Of a stretch of 64,000 nucleotides of DNA, positions 28,433-37,182 are shown piece by piece (positions within the stretch are counted from its first letter, which is position 1; each line of letters begins with the position of its first letter). Below the pieces are notes generated by a model. The model saw only the letters and a program-made list of their open reading frames with translations, made no database searches and was not told the DNA's origin. Position numbers and translations under genes: made by a program. Origin of the DNA: Robiginitomaculum sp. (lineage in GTDB: Bacteria > Pseudomonadota > Alphaproteobacteria > Caulobacterales > Maricaulaceae); the NCBI GenBank assembly GCA_002733905.1, contig NVXK01000005.1, positions 18,086-82,085 of the forward strand. Direction: 5' to 3'.

Positions 28433-30304
28433 ATGGCTAAACACACACAAGATGACATTGAAAGTGTTGCCGACGCTATGCGTCGTGCAAAAAAAGATCC
28501 AAGCACAGATTTTGCCTTCATTACTGGCGCAGGCTGTTCTCTGTCTGCAGGCATCCCATTAGCGTCTACACTCGCCAAAGAAATTCAGAAAAAACATGCT
28601 TTTCAATGCAGAAAGCTCTCGGGCAAAGATAAAGAAAATTATGGCAAATGCATGGCCAATATTGATAAAAAAGAGAGGATAGCAATTCTTGCCCCCTATC
28701 TAAAAAATGCAAAGGTTAATTGGGCGCATATTGCCATCGCCTCTATGCTAGAAGCAGGGTATATTGATCGCATTCTTACCTTTAACTTTGATTCAGTTTT
28801 GGCACGCGCCTGTGGAATGGTTGGCCAATACCCAGCGGTGTATGATTACGGTAGCGCGGCATCTAGCTCAACAGATCATATTGTGAACCCTGCCATCATT
28901 CATTTACACGGCCAAGGGCATGGACACACACTTTTAAACACAGGGCGTGAAACAGAACAGCATGTAAAAAATTTACGGTCATTATTACAAGATACATTTG
29001 ATACCCATAAGATATTAATTGTCGGGTATAGCGGTCAATCTGATGCCGCTTTCGAGGAAATGAACACTATCTATAATGATCGAAACCAACTTTTCTGGGC
29101 TGGGTTTGAAGAAAAGCTGCCTCACCATATAACAAGTCTTTTAAGCGAGAGTGATATTGCCAATTACATTGCCAATGCCGATGCAGATTTTTTCCTTATG
29201 GATCTCGCCCGAGAACTTGGATGTTTTCCACCCGTACTTATGAAAAACCCATATGAGCATTTATTAAAAGAATTAAAACCGCTGGCAGAGTTTCCTTTTT
29301 CTAACGATAATAAAATTGATTACGCACAAGACATACGTGTGCAATTAGAACAGGATAAAACAAAATGGGCAAAAAAAGGGCCGTCTTATGTGTCTTTACT
29401 CGCCGAAGGCGCTTATCAAAAAATCATAGATCATAGCAAAACACGCAACACAATACCCAAAAAAGACAAATCCCTTGTCGCATGGGCATATGAACAACAA
29501 GCCATAGCATTGAATCAACAAGCGTTCCGTGAAAGCAAATCAAACTTATTCATACAAGCGCGTGAAAAAAGAGAATTGGCCCTAAACCTCAATCCAAACT
29601 TTCATGAATCCCTATACAATTGGGGGGTTGCTCTTGCTCAACAAGCCCAAAATACTGAACAGATAATAGAGAAAATAAAACTCTACAAACAAGCAACAGA
29701 AAAATATAAACAGGCAATCAAGATAAAACCTGACTATTATAAAGCCCTATATAACTGGGGGAGTGCTCTTGCTGATCAAGCCCGAAACACTGAACAGAAA
29801 ATAGAAAAAATAAAACTCTACAAACAAGCAACAGAAAAATACAAACAAGCAATCAAAATAAAACCTAACGATCAGAATGCCCTATATAATTGGGGGAACG
29901 CTCTTGCTGATCAAGCCCGAAACACTGAACAGAAAATAGAAAAAATAAAACTCTACAAACAAGCAACAGAGAAATATAAACAAGTAATCAATATAAAACC
30001 TGACTATCAGAATGCCCTATACAATTGGGGGAATAGTTTATTTGAGTTATATCGAATTAATGGTGACAAAAACACTTTGATAAAAGCCAAAACAATTTCA
30101 ATGAAATTACAAGCTTTAAAACCTGAAGAAGTTTATAGCTTAGCATGTGCCCATGCTCTATTAGGCGAAATGTCAGAATGTCAAAAATGTTTGGAAACCT
30201 GTAAGGTTCACGGAACATTGCCTGATGCGGCCCATCTCGCCAGTGACCCAGATCTTGAATCGGTGTGGGGTGAGGATTGGTTTAAGGCGTTGTTGGTTGA
30301 ATAA
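28433..30304 (+). CDS. SIR2-domain protein with C-terminal TPR repeats, candidate antiphage NADase
   Basis: 623 residues. Residues 25-270 form a SIR2-like domain: TGAGCSLSAGIP (31-42, NAD-binding loop), ILTFNFDSVL (catalytic Asn118 and Asp120), IIHLHGQG (His157), and IVGYSGQSD (197-204). This GYSxxD wording is typical of SIR2 domains in defence proteins such as ThsA and DSR proteins, which deplete NAD, rather than of deacetylases. Residues about 390-560 are TPRs, including four 45-residue units with nearly identical DNA. The gene stands alone between a terminator and the converging glpK, with A-rich codon use unlike its neighbours, which suggests acquisition. NADase activity and phage defence are inferred. 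GGG eight bases before the ATG at 28433 is a weak ribosome site. Confidence 0.8.
   Translation: MAKHTQDDIESVADAMRRAKKDPSTDFAFITGAGCSLSAGIPLASTLAKEIQKKHAFQCRKLSGKDKENYGKCMANIDKKERIAILAPYLKNAKVNWAHIAIASMLEAGYIDRILTFNFDSVLARACGMVGQYPAVYDYGSAASSSTDHIVNPAIIHLHGQGHGHTLLNTGRETEQHVKNLRSLLQDTFDTHKILIVGYSGQSDAAFEEMNTIYNDRNQLFWAGFEEKLPHHITSLLSESDIANYIANADADFFLMDLARELGCFPPVLMKNPYEHLLKELKPLAEFPFSNDNKIDYAQDIRVQLEQDKTKWAKKGPSYVSLLAEGAYQKIIDHSKTRNTIPKKDKSLVAWAYEQQAIALNQQAFRESKSNLFIQAREKRELALNLNPNFHESLYNWGVALAQQAQNTEQIIEKIKLYKQATEKYKQAIKIKPDYYKALYNWGSALADQARNTEQKIEKIKLYKQATEKYKQAIKIKPNDQNALYNWGNALADQARNTEQKIEKIKLYKQATEKYKQVINIKPDYQNALYNWGNSLFELYRINGDKNTLIKAKTISMKLQALKPEEVYSLACAHALLGEMSECQKCLETCKVHGTLPDAAHLASDPDLESVWGEDWFKALLVE
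29609..30050 (+). repeat. 135-bp tandem repeats within the SIR2-TPR gene
   Basis: Units begin at 29609, 29744, 29879 and 30014, exactly 135 bp apart (45 codons); the fourth is partial. The two central units differ at only about ten positions by eye. Each encodes ALYNWGxALADQARN followed by TEQKIEKIKLYKQATEKY, a TPR-like helix pair. Keeping whole codons, copy-number change would lengthen or shorten the sensor arm without breaking the frame. Confidence 0.92.
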
Positions 30305-30316
30305 GGTGTGTTGCCT

Positions 30317-31792
30317 TTAACTTAGCGTTCTACCCACTGCCTTTGCCCAATCCGCTAGCAAACCATCGCGTATTTCCCCGTCCATATTTGGCGTGAATGT
30401 TTTATCAGGATTTGAGGGGGCGGTGTAGGGGGACATGGATTTGTAGAGGCCTGATTTATAGCCTGCGAGGAGGGCGGCTCCGAGGGCGGTGGTTTCCATA
30501 TTGCTGGGGCGGGTGACATTAATGTTTAAAATATCTGCGAGGAATTGCATGGTCCAATCATTGGCCGCCATACCGCCGTCGACGTTTAAATCGGTCAGTG
30601 ATGTGCCGTCTTCTTTCATTGCGTTTAGCAGATCATTGGTTTGGTAACAGACACTTTCGAGGGCGGCGCGGACAAAATCATTTGGGCCCGTGGCGCGGGT
30701 AATGCCGTAAATCGCGCCGCGTGCGTTCGGGTCCCAATAGGGTGCGCCCAACCCCGTAAAGGCCGGTACCATATACAAGCCGTTATTACTGCTGAGGCTT
30801 TCGGCCATCGCCTGCGTTTCTTGAGCGGATTTGATTATGCCCAGACCATCGCGCAACCATTGCACCGCCGCCCCTGCGACAAAGATCGAGCCTTCAAGGG
30901 CGTAATGAATTTCACCGTCAAGGCCGTAAGCAATCGTGGTCAGCAATCGGTTCTTGGATTTAATCTTTGTCGTGCCTGTATTGAGGAGCACGAAACAGCC
31001 TGTGCCATATGTGCTTTTGATATCGCCAGTTTCAAAACAGCCTTGGCCGATTGCGGCCGCCTGTTGATCGCCTGCTACGCCCAGAATTGGTAGGGCAACG
31101 CCGAACACAGATGCATCAGTCACCGCAAATTCTGCGGCGCAGTCTTTGACCTCTGGCAAAATGGATTTGGGAATCCGAAACAGCGCCAGCAATTCATCAT
31201 CCCACTGCCCCGTGACAATATTAAACACACAGGTACGACTTGCATTCGTGACATCGGTAACATGAGCTGTGCCGCCCGAAAGCCGCCAGATCAGAAAGGT
31301 ATCAATCGTACCAAAAGCAAGCTCGCCTGCTTCGGCGCGTGCACGTGCGCCCTCGACATGATCCAAAATCCACGCAATTTTTGTGGCCGAAAAATAGGGG
31401 TCTAGCAGAAGACCCGTTTTGTCTATGATTTGATCTTCATGGCCTTGGGCGCGTAGCTCTGCACATATATCTGCCGTGCGGCGATCTTGCCATACGATTG
31501 CATTATAGAGTGGCTTGCCCGTGGCACGGTCCCAAATGATACAGGTCTCGCGTTGATTGGTAATGCCAATTGCCTGAATATCGCCGTCCATATTCTTGAC
31601 CAGCGCGACCGCTTTTTTAGCCGTGGTTAAAACGCTGTCCCAAATGGTTTCTGGGTCATGCTCGACCCATCCATCATTGGGGTAGATTTGCGGAAATTCT
31701 TGTTGCGCGGTGAACACTGGCAGGGCTTGATTGTCATAGAGGACAGACCGACTGGAAGTGGTACCTTGATCTATAGATAAAATGTAATTCAT
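30317..31792 (-). CDS. glpK: glycerol kinase
   Basis: Phosphorylates glycerol to glycerol 3-phosphate. 491 residues, FGGY kinase family. Motifs: [17 protein letters not shown] at the N-terminus, [22 protein letters not shown], and the C-terminal nucleotide site [18 protein letters not shown] with [11 protein letters not shown]. The ATG at 31792 is used; a TTG at 31798 is the other option. It is transcribed away from glpD, with 65 bases between the starts, so both are probably controlled from one shared region. No glpF or glpR is in the window. It converges with the SIR2-TPR gene, with 12 bases between stops. Confidence 0.96.
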   Translation of the reverse strand: MNYILSIDQGTTSSRSVLYDNQALPVFTAQQEFPQIYPNDGWVEHDPETIWDSVLTTAKKAVALVKNMDGDIQAIGITNQRETCIIWDRATGKPLYNAIVWQDRRTADICAELRAQGHEDQIIDKTGLLLDPYFSATKIAWILDHVEGARARAEAGELAFGTIDTFLIWRLSGGTAHVTDVTNASRTCVFNIVTGQWDDELLALFRIPKSILPEVKDCAAEFAVTDASVFGVALPILGVAGDQQAAAIGQGCFETGDIKSTYGTGCFVLLNTGTTKIKSKNRLLTTIAYGLDGEIHYALEGSIFVAGAAVQWLRDGLGIIKSAQETQAMAESLSSNNGLYMVPAFTGLGAPYWDPNARGAIYGITRATGPNDFVRAALESVCYQTNDLLNAMKEDGTSLTDLNVDGGMAANDWTMQFLADILNINVTRPSNMETTALGAALLAGYKSGLYKSMSPYTAPSNPDKTFTPNMDGEIRDGLLADWAKAVGRTLS

Positions 31793-31857
31793 GTCCAATT
31801 TCCGATATGCAAAACCATGCGCGTCCGCTAGACTCGCTATTTGTGGAGACTCTAGCT

Positions 31858-33384
31858 ATGCATGATCAAAAAGACAATGAAATCGTAGACCTTTTGGTCG
31901 TTGGCGGGGGCATTAATGGCACGGGTATTGCCCGTGACGCGGCAGGACGTGGGCTGTCAGTTATCTTGTGTGAAAAAAACGATCTCGCCAGTGGTACATC
32001 GTCCAAAAGTTCGAAACTTATTCACGGCGGTCTTCGCTATCTTGAATATGCAGAATTTCGTTTGGTCAGGGAAGCATTGATCGAGCGCGAAGTTTTATTA
32101 CGCGCCGCGCCGCATTTGGTTTCACCCTTGCGGATTGTCTTGCCCCATCACAAGGGCTTGCGTCCAAAATGGATGCTACGGTTTGGCCTTTTCCTTTATG
32201 ATCATTTGGGAGGGCGTAAATTATTGCCGAGCACGAGCGTCGCAAATCTTCGCACTGGCGAGAGCAAAGATGTCTTGAAGCCTGAGTTTACAACAGGGTT
32301 TGTATTTTCAGATTGTCGCGTTGATGATGCACGCCTTGTCGTCGCGAATGCACTGGACGCGCAAGAACGCGGCGCGGAAATCCTGACGCGGACGAAATGT
32401 TCGGCGCTAAAACAAAATGGTGACTATTGGGAAGCGACCCTTTCGACACATGGTGAAGGCAGTAACACAAAAGCGAAACCCCGTATTGTCAAAGCCAAAT
32501 GTATTATCAATGCCTCTGGGATTCGCGTTGATGAATTGGTCGAGGTCGCGCTTGGCCGTGAACATGAAAACCATTTACGTCTGGTCAAGGGGAGTCATAT
32601 TGTGACCAAACGCCTGTATGAAGGGCGGCAGCTTTATATGTTCCAAAACCCTGATGGGCGGATTATTTTTGCCATTCCTTATGAGCAAAAATACACTTTG
32701 ATTGGGACAACCGATGCGCCATATGAGATGTCTGATGGTGCTATTGAAATTTCGCCAGAGGAAACCGATTATCTTCTTTCGGCGGCAAGCGAATATTTTC
32801 AAAACCCGATCACTCATGATGATATTGTGTGGAGCTATGCAGGTGTACGTCCTCTGTATGACAATAATAAACAAAGCGCATCCGCAGTCACACGCGATTA
32901 TGTTTTTGATTTAATGGACAAGGATATGCCGCCCATTCTTTCTATTTTTGGTGGCAAAATCACCACATATAGAGAATTGTCCGAACATGCGATGGGCAAG
33001 CTCCGCAAGCATTTCCCAGACATGCCAAAACGCTGGACATCTAAAGCGCGATTGCCGGGGGGGAATATGAGTAATGCTGATTTTGATAAATATGTCTCGA
33101 ACAAAACCCTTACATATCCTTGGCTACCAAGCGAGACTTTACTTCGGGTCACCCGTGCTTATGGCTCCAATGTCGGAAAAATGATTGGCGAGGCAAAATC
33201 ATGTGATGATATGGGGCAACAATTTGCCTGTGGCCTCAGCGCACAAGAAGTCGATTATCTTTGCACATATGAATGGGCGAAATCTGCGGATGATATTTTA
33301 TGGCGGCGGACAAAATGCGGACTGCATATGAGTGAACAAGAACGCACAGATTTCACCAAATGGTTTCAGGCACGCAAGACGTAA
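31858..33384 (+). CDS. glpD: aerobic glycerol-3-phosphate dehydrogenase
   Basis: FAD enzyme that oxidises glycerol 3-phosphate to dihydroxyacetone phosphate at the inner membrane, feeding quinones. 508 residues. The dinucleotide motif is LLVVGGGINGTGIARDAAGRG; then SSKSSKLIHGGLRYLEYAEF, typical of GlpD, then TLIGTTDAPYE and the C-terminal FGGKITTYRELSE. GGAG nine bases before the ATG at 31858 is better than the unsupported ATG at 31807. Together with glpK it forms the glycerol utilisation route. Confidence 0.96.
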   Translation: MHDQKDNEIVDLLVVGGGINGTGIARDAAGRGLSVILCEKNDLASGTSSKSSKLIHGGLRYLEYAEFRLVREALIEREVLLRAAPHLVSPLRIVLPHHKGLRPKWMLRFGLFLYDHLGGRKLLPSTSVANLRTGESKDVLKPEFTTGFVFSDCRVDDARLVVANALDAQERGAEILTRTKCSALKQNGDYWEATLSTHGEGSNTKAKPRIVKAKCIINASGIRVDELVEVALGREHENHLRLVKGSHIVTKRLYEGRQLYMFQNPDGRIIFAIPYEQKYTLIGTTDAPYEMSDGAIEISPEETDYLLSAASEYFQNPITHDDIVWSYAGVRPLYDNNKQSASAVTRDYVFDLMDKDMPPILSIFGGKITTYRELSEHAMGKLRKHFPDMPKRWTSKARLPGGNMSNADFDKYVSNKTLTYPWLPSETLLRVTRAYGSNVGKMIGEAKSCDDMGQQFACGLSAQEVDYLCTYEWAKSADDILWRRTKCGLHMSEQERTDFTKWFQARKT

Positions 33385-33411
33385 GAGACAAAAAATTTAA
33401 AGATAACAGTC

Positions 33412-33987
33412 TTAGGGCTTTATAATTTCAACTCTGATTTCTTTTACATCCATTGTGAGGTTCTGGCCTTTTTCACCGGGCCAAATGCCGATATATTCTT
33501 GGCCATGCGCTTTGTCATATTTGGGGTGAGCAAAGCTGAATACATAGGCTTTATACTTTGGTGTCAGGGTAAAATTCTGCCAGCCAGAGGACTTATTTTT
33601 GCTGAAATATGCCATTTGAAAATTGCCAAGTGGTCGGGTAATGCCCGATTTTGCCACAACAGTAATATGTATGTTTTGCCCAGAAAAAGAGGGCTCGAAT
33701 TCTGTGCCAACTTTTGCAAAAACACCAGCAGAAGGCGGGGCCAATGCGCGTGATATATTTGCGCTCATATTCACATATTCAATACGGTCATTTAAATCAC
33801 GTACAAGATTTATAACTGTGCCTTCAGGAGGCGTTAATTGTTGTAAGGCTTCACCCTTCACAATAAAGCCCTTTGAAATATCCACCTGAACCATTTGATT
33901 TTTCAAACGCAGAGAAGGAAACATTGCAATACCCATAATGGCAATAATCACCAAACAGGCTATAGGGTAGAAAAACCTATCTCTCAT
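33412..33987 (-). CDS. membrane-anchored protein of unknown function, paired with the acyltransferase
   Basis: 191 residues. An N-terminal helix (FFYPIACLVIIAIMGIAMF) anchors a periplasmic domain that looks beta-rich, for example NIHITVVAKSGITRPLGNFQMAYF near the middle and a C-terminal TMDVKEIRVEII strand. I do not recognise a family; the pattern of an anchored beta domain could be a carbohydrate-binding module. Its ATG overlaps the acyltransferase stop (ATGA), so the two are translationally coupled and it may help the acyltransferase act on an envelope glycan. Confidence 0.7.
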   Translation of the reverse strand: MRDRFFYPIACLVIIAIMGIAMFPSLRLKNQMVQVDISKGFIVKGEALQQLTPPEGTVINLVRDLNDRIEYVNMSANISRALAPPSAGVFAKVGTEFEPSFSGQNIHITVVAKSGITRPLGNFQMAYFSKNKSSGWQNFTLTPKYKAYVFSFAHPKYDKAHGQEYIGIWPGEKGQNLTMDVKEIRVEIIKP

Positions 33988-35243
33988 TTTGTCTCTGCCT
34001 TCATTGTTATTTTGGACTTAAATATTTGTTGTTTGCGCGCTAACCCCATCAAAGGTCTTTCAATATATCTATAAGACACGCCAGCAAATATGATGCAAGC
34101 GACAAAGCCGACACTTGCAAATATTAAATTATCCAAAACGCCATCAGCGCCTATCCTAAACACTGGTGCGAAACTCTCTGGTAAGGATGTATCAAGCATT
34201 GCAAACACGCGCTTCACAGCACTTAACACCAAAATATGGGATAGATATAATGAGTATGACCAATTGCCAATTTGCACGCTCCAATTTGGCAATTTTAATT
34301 TTCCTGTTTGCTCTAAAGATACCATCCCATATAAAAGCACCATACAGGGCAATCCAAACATAATGACGCGGCCCCATAACAACATAGAGGGGCCTTTATG
34401 TGTGTAAAATAAAAGTGCGGATATGAATAAAGCTGAACCTAGAAAAATCATTAATCTTGCGTATTTACGCCAATTTTTGCCCACGACGAGTGCGACAAAT
34501 GCCCCCCCGATAAATTCTAAGGTCAGCAGTGAGCTTGTTAATGACACAATTGAGTTGGCCATGTTTTGTGAAAACCCACTGGCAAAACCTATCAGAACGA
34601 GTATTGCCCACACACACAAAGCGTGAGCGCAATAACGTCGTGGTAAAAACAAAATAAGAGCAAACACCCAATAAAAATACATTTCATGAATGAGTGTCCA
34701 GCCCACAGACAATACTGGCAGATGCGTTTGCGGTACCAGCAAAAATGACTTGGCAAGATAGGGGATCAGCGCTTCGCGCGATATACGAAATGGATCCGCA
34801 GGCATTTGATAGGATATCCAAAAGTATAATGCCATCAAACTTGCGAAAACCCACCATAATGGGAAAATACGTGTGATACGGGCAAAGATAAATTTAAAGA
34901 CGGCCGATACGCTATAGCCTTGCTGGTTTTGGGGCTGGTTTTGGGGCTGGTTTTGGGGCTGGTTTTGGGGCTGGTTTTGGGGCTGGTTTTGAGCCTTCTT
35001 CTGGAGCAAGTTTTGTGTGATATAGACCATGACAAAGCCGGAAATCACAAAAAACACATCGACTCCAGCGTAACCACGCTCCCAAAATCCAGATAATAAT
35101 ACTAATTCGTGTACGGCGTCATCACTTATCATTTCGCGCTGTATCGTCATAAGGTGAAAGAGCAATACAAGTATTGCCGCCAAACCACGCATGGCTTGCA
35201 AACTCTCTAGCCTATTTAATGTCGCTCTGATTGGTGTGCCCAT
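33984..35243 (-). CDS. acyltransferase family 3 (OafA/NodX type) membrane protein
   Basis: 419 residues with about ten membrane helices. The N-terminus has LESLQAMRGLAAILVLLFHL, containing the family R and H residues, and AGVDVFFVISGFVMVYI; the end has SYSLYLSHILVLS and GVSYRYIERPLMG. Members O-acetylate surface polysaccharide, peptidoglycan or exported molecules; the acceptor is unknown. Between the second and third helices is a cytoplasmic or periplasmic loop of QPQN repeats, coded by a 12-bp minisatellite. AAGGA six bases before the ATG at 35243 supports the start. It forms an operon with the anchored protein that follows. Confidence 0.9.
   Translation of the reverse strand: MGTPIRATLNRLESLQAMRGLAAILVLLFHLMTIQREMISDDAVHELVLLSGFWERGYAGVDVFFVISGFVMVYITQNLLQKKAQNQPQNQPQNQPQNQPQNQPQNQQGYSVSAVFKFIFARITRIFPLWWVFASLMALYFWISYQMPADPFRISREALIPYLAKSFLLVPQTHLPVLSVGWTLIHEMYFYWVFALILFLPRRYCAHALCVWAILVLIGFASGFSQNMANSIVSLTSSLLTLEFIGGAFVALVVGKNWRKYARLMIFLGSALFISALLFYTHKGPSMLLWGRVIMFGLPCMVLLYGMVSLEQTGKLKLPNWSVQIGNWSYSLYLSHILVLSAVKRVFAMLDTSLPESFAPVFRIGADGVLDNLIFASVGFVACIIFAGVSYRYIERPLMGLARKQQIFKSKITMKAETK
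34923..34994. repeat. 12-bp coding minisatellite (QPQN repeats) in the acyltransferase
   Basis: Five perfect copies of CTGGTTTTGGGG (plus-strand reading) at 34923-34982 and a sixth, altered copy to 34994. On the coding strand each unit reads QPQN. Because the unit is four codons, gain or loss of copies changes the loop length while keeping the enzyme in frame. Confidence 0.95.
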
Positions 35244-35251
35244 ATGCCATC

Positions 35252-35311
35252 CTTAATAAATCATACTCTGGCTTAATAAATCATACTCTGGCTTAGTAAA
35301 CCATACTATGG
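35252..35311. repeat. 20-bp tandem repeat upstream of the acyltransferase
   Basis: CTTAATAAATCATACTCTGG occurs at 35252-35271 and 35272-35291, with a third, diverged copy at 35292-35311. The array ends eight bases before the acyltransferase start on its upstream side, inside the divergent region shared with comM, so copy number could change promoter or leader spacing. Confidence 0.88.
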
Positions 35312-35443
35312 GATGCAAACTATTTGTCAGATCACATAGCTATATATGTACATTATATATGTCTTTATATTTGTCTTTGTATAAGTTCTTGCTTTGTTCT
35401 TTTACGTGTGTTACTCGACTTTAACACCATAGGGGAGAGTTGT

Positions 35444-36991
35444 ATCACTGCACGTATTTCTACCATCGCATTTGAAGGGGCCGAAGCGCGCCTAATTGAT
35501 GTGCAAGTCCAAATCGCGCCAGGAAAGCAAGCCTTTAATATTGTCGGACTTGCAGACAAGGCCGTTGCTGAATCTCGCGAACGTGTACGGGCGGCCTTTG
35601 CGGCTATTGGCTTAAGGCTTCCTCTTAAACGTATTGTTGTTAATTTAGCCCCTGCTGATATGCCAAAAGAAGGCGCCCATTACGATCTGCCGATTGCGCT
35701 TGGGCTTATGGCAATCATTGGTGCAGTGCCAATGGATATATTAGAAAACTTTATTGCAATTGGTGAATTGTCCCTTGATGGCGGTATTGCTAATGTAGCA
35801 GGGGCATTACCTGCGGCCATGTGCGCGAGTGAACATGGGTTGGGCCTGATTTGCCCTTATGCAAATGGCCCAGAAGCCGCGTGGGCGGGAGAACTTAACC
35901 TGCTTGCACCCGAAAACCTCATTCAGCTTTTAAATCACTTTAAAGGGTCTCAAATCCTGACTCGCCCAGAAGCAGGCGCACTGATGGGGGTGCAAAGCAC
36001 GCTTGATTTACGCGATGTTCGTGGACAGGAAACTGCGAAACGCGCATTAGAAATTACGGCTGCAGGCGGACATAATTTACTTATGGTTGGGCCGCCGGGA
36101 TCTGGGAAATCCATGTTGGCAGCACGGCTGTCTGGATTATTGCCACCTTTAAACGCACGCGAGCTTTTAGAAACATCGATGGTGCATTCTATTGCAGGCC
36201 TTTTGGAGCGTGGACAATTAAGCCGTAATCGCCCCTTCCGCTCCCCACATCACTCTGCCTCTATGGCAGCAATGGTCGGGGGCGGTGTCAAAGCCAAACC
36301 TGGCGAAGCGTCACTCGCACATAGAGGGGTTCTCTTTTTAGATGAGCTCCCCGAATTTAGTGCTCAAGTTCTCGATAGTTTACGACAACCCTTGGAAACA
36401 GGCGAAATTCATGTGGCCCGCGTTAACGCGCATGTCCGCTACCCTGCCCGTTTTCAACTTATTGCCGCAATGAACCCGTGCCGTTGTGGCACTGGCGGTG
36501 CGGATGGTGTCGCCTGTAAACGCGGGGTGCGGTGTGCTCAAGATTATCAATCACGTGTTTCGGGGCCTTTCATGGACCGTATCGACCTGCAAATTGACGT
36601 GCCAGCGGTTACCCCTGCCGATCTTGCACTTCCTCCAGCAAAAGAGGGCACGAAAGACGTCGCGGCGCGTATATTAGCGGCCCGTACGCTTTCCGAGGCG
36701 CGCAATGGCGGTTGCACAAATGCAGAATTATCAACACAACAACTCGATCATGTGGCAGAACCAGATAATCAAGGCAAGGCGCTTTTGCAACAAGCCGCAG
36801 AAACCCTCGGCCTGACGGCACGTGGTTATCACCGCACACTTAAAGTAGCGCGCACATTAGCAGATTTAGACAATTGTGAACAGATTAAGCGATTACACAT
36901 TGCCGAAGCCCTCTCACATCGACGCACGTCTAAAGATTTAAATTCACAAACTCCTTTGAGTTCAAGTGGTAAATACCTCAGAACTCGCTAA
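35444..36991 (+). CDS. comM: YifB/ComM family Mg-chelatase-like AAA ATPase
   Basis: About 515 residues. An N-terminal Lon-protease-like fold (VQVQIAPGKQAFNIVGLADKAV, LAPADMPKEGAHYDLPIALG) is followed by an AAA domain with Walker A VGPPGSGKSMLAARL, Walker B VLFLDELPEF and sensor AAMNPCRCG, and a C-terminal helical part (LTARGYHRTLKVARTLADL). Members act as ring helicases that help branch migration during natural transformation. No ATG, GTG or TTG lies at the conserved N-terminus. GGGGAG (35432-35437) is six bases before an in-frame ATC at 35444, which also aligns with the family's start Met. The nearest normal candidate is GTG at 35408, without a ribosome site. Confidence 0.9.
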   Translation: MTARISTIAFEGAEARLIDVQVQIAPGKQAFNIVGLADKAVAESRERVRAAFAAIGLRLPLKRIVVNLAPADMPKEGAHYDLPIALGLMAIIGAVPMDILENFIAIGELSLDGGIANVAGALPAAMCASEHGLGLICPYANGPEAAWAGELNLLAPENLIQLLNHFKGSQILTRPEAGALMGVQSTLDLRDVRGQETAKRALEITAAGGHNLLMVGPPGSGKSMLAARLSGLLPPLNARELLETSMVHSIAGLLERGQLSRNRPFRSPHHSASMAAMVGGGVKAKPGEASLAHRGVLFLDELPEFSAQVLDSLRQPLETGEIHVARVNAHVRYPARFQLIAAMNPCRCGTGGADGVACKRGVRCAQDYQSRVSGPFMDRIDLQIDVPAVTPADLALPPAKEGTKDVAARILAARTLSEARNGGCTNAELSTQQLDHVAEPDNQGKALLQQAAETLGLTARGYHRTLKVARTLADLDNCEQIKRLHIAEALSHRRTSKDLNSQTPLSSSGKYLRTR

Positions 36992-37182
36992 ATAAACATT
37001 CTTACTTGCTGTTACGAAAACTTGAAACCACTCAATGTTCATTTAAAATTGTAAAATCGACATTTATCATTGATTTTCTATGTTTTGGTAAGACATTTTT
37101 TATATTCACGGGCTTATTGTTAACCAAGTGAGGTTTTTTCAAGCCTTAATACGTAATTTAACCAGACTTGTGGGATTACATT

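Noticed and set aside
29609-30050. CRISPR array
   Set aside because: The repeats are contiguous 135-bp units inside an open frame, without spacers; they are protein repeats.
34923-34994. CRISPR or intergenic satellite
   Set aside because: 12-bp units with no spacers, in frame inside an acyltransferase.
37146-37161. CtrA-type site TTAA-N7-TTAA upstream of the PAS-REC gene
   Set aside because: The gap between TTAA words is eight, not seven, and the flanks do not fit; too weak to call.
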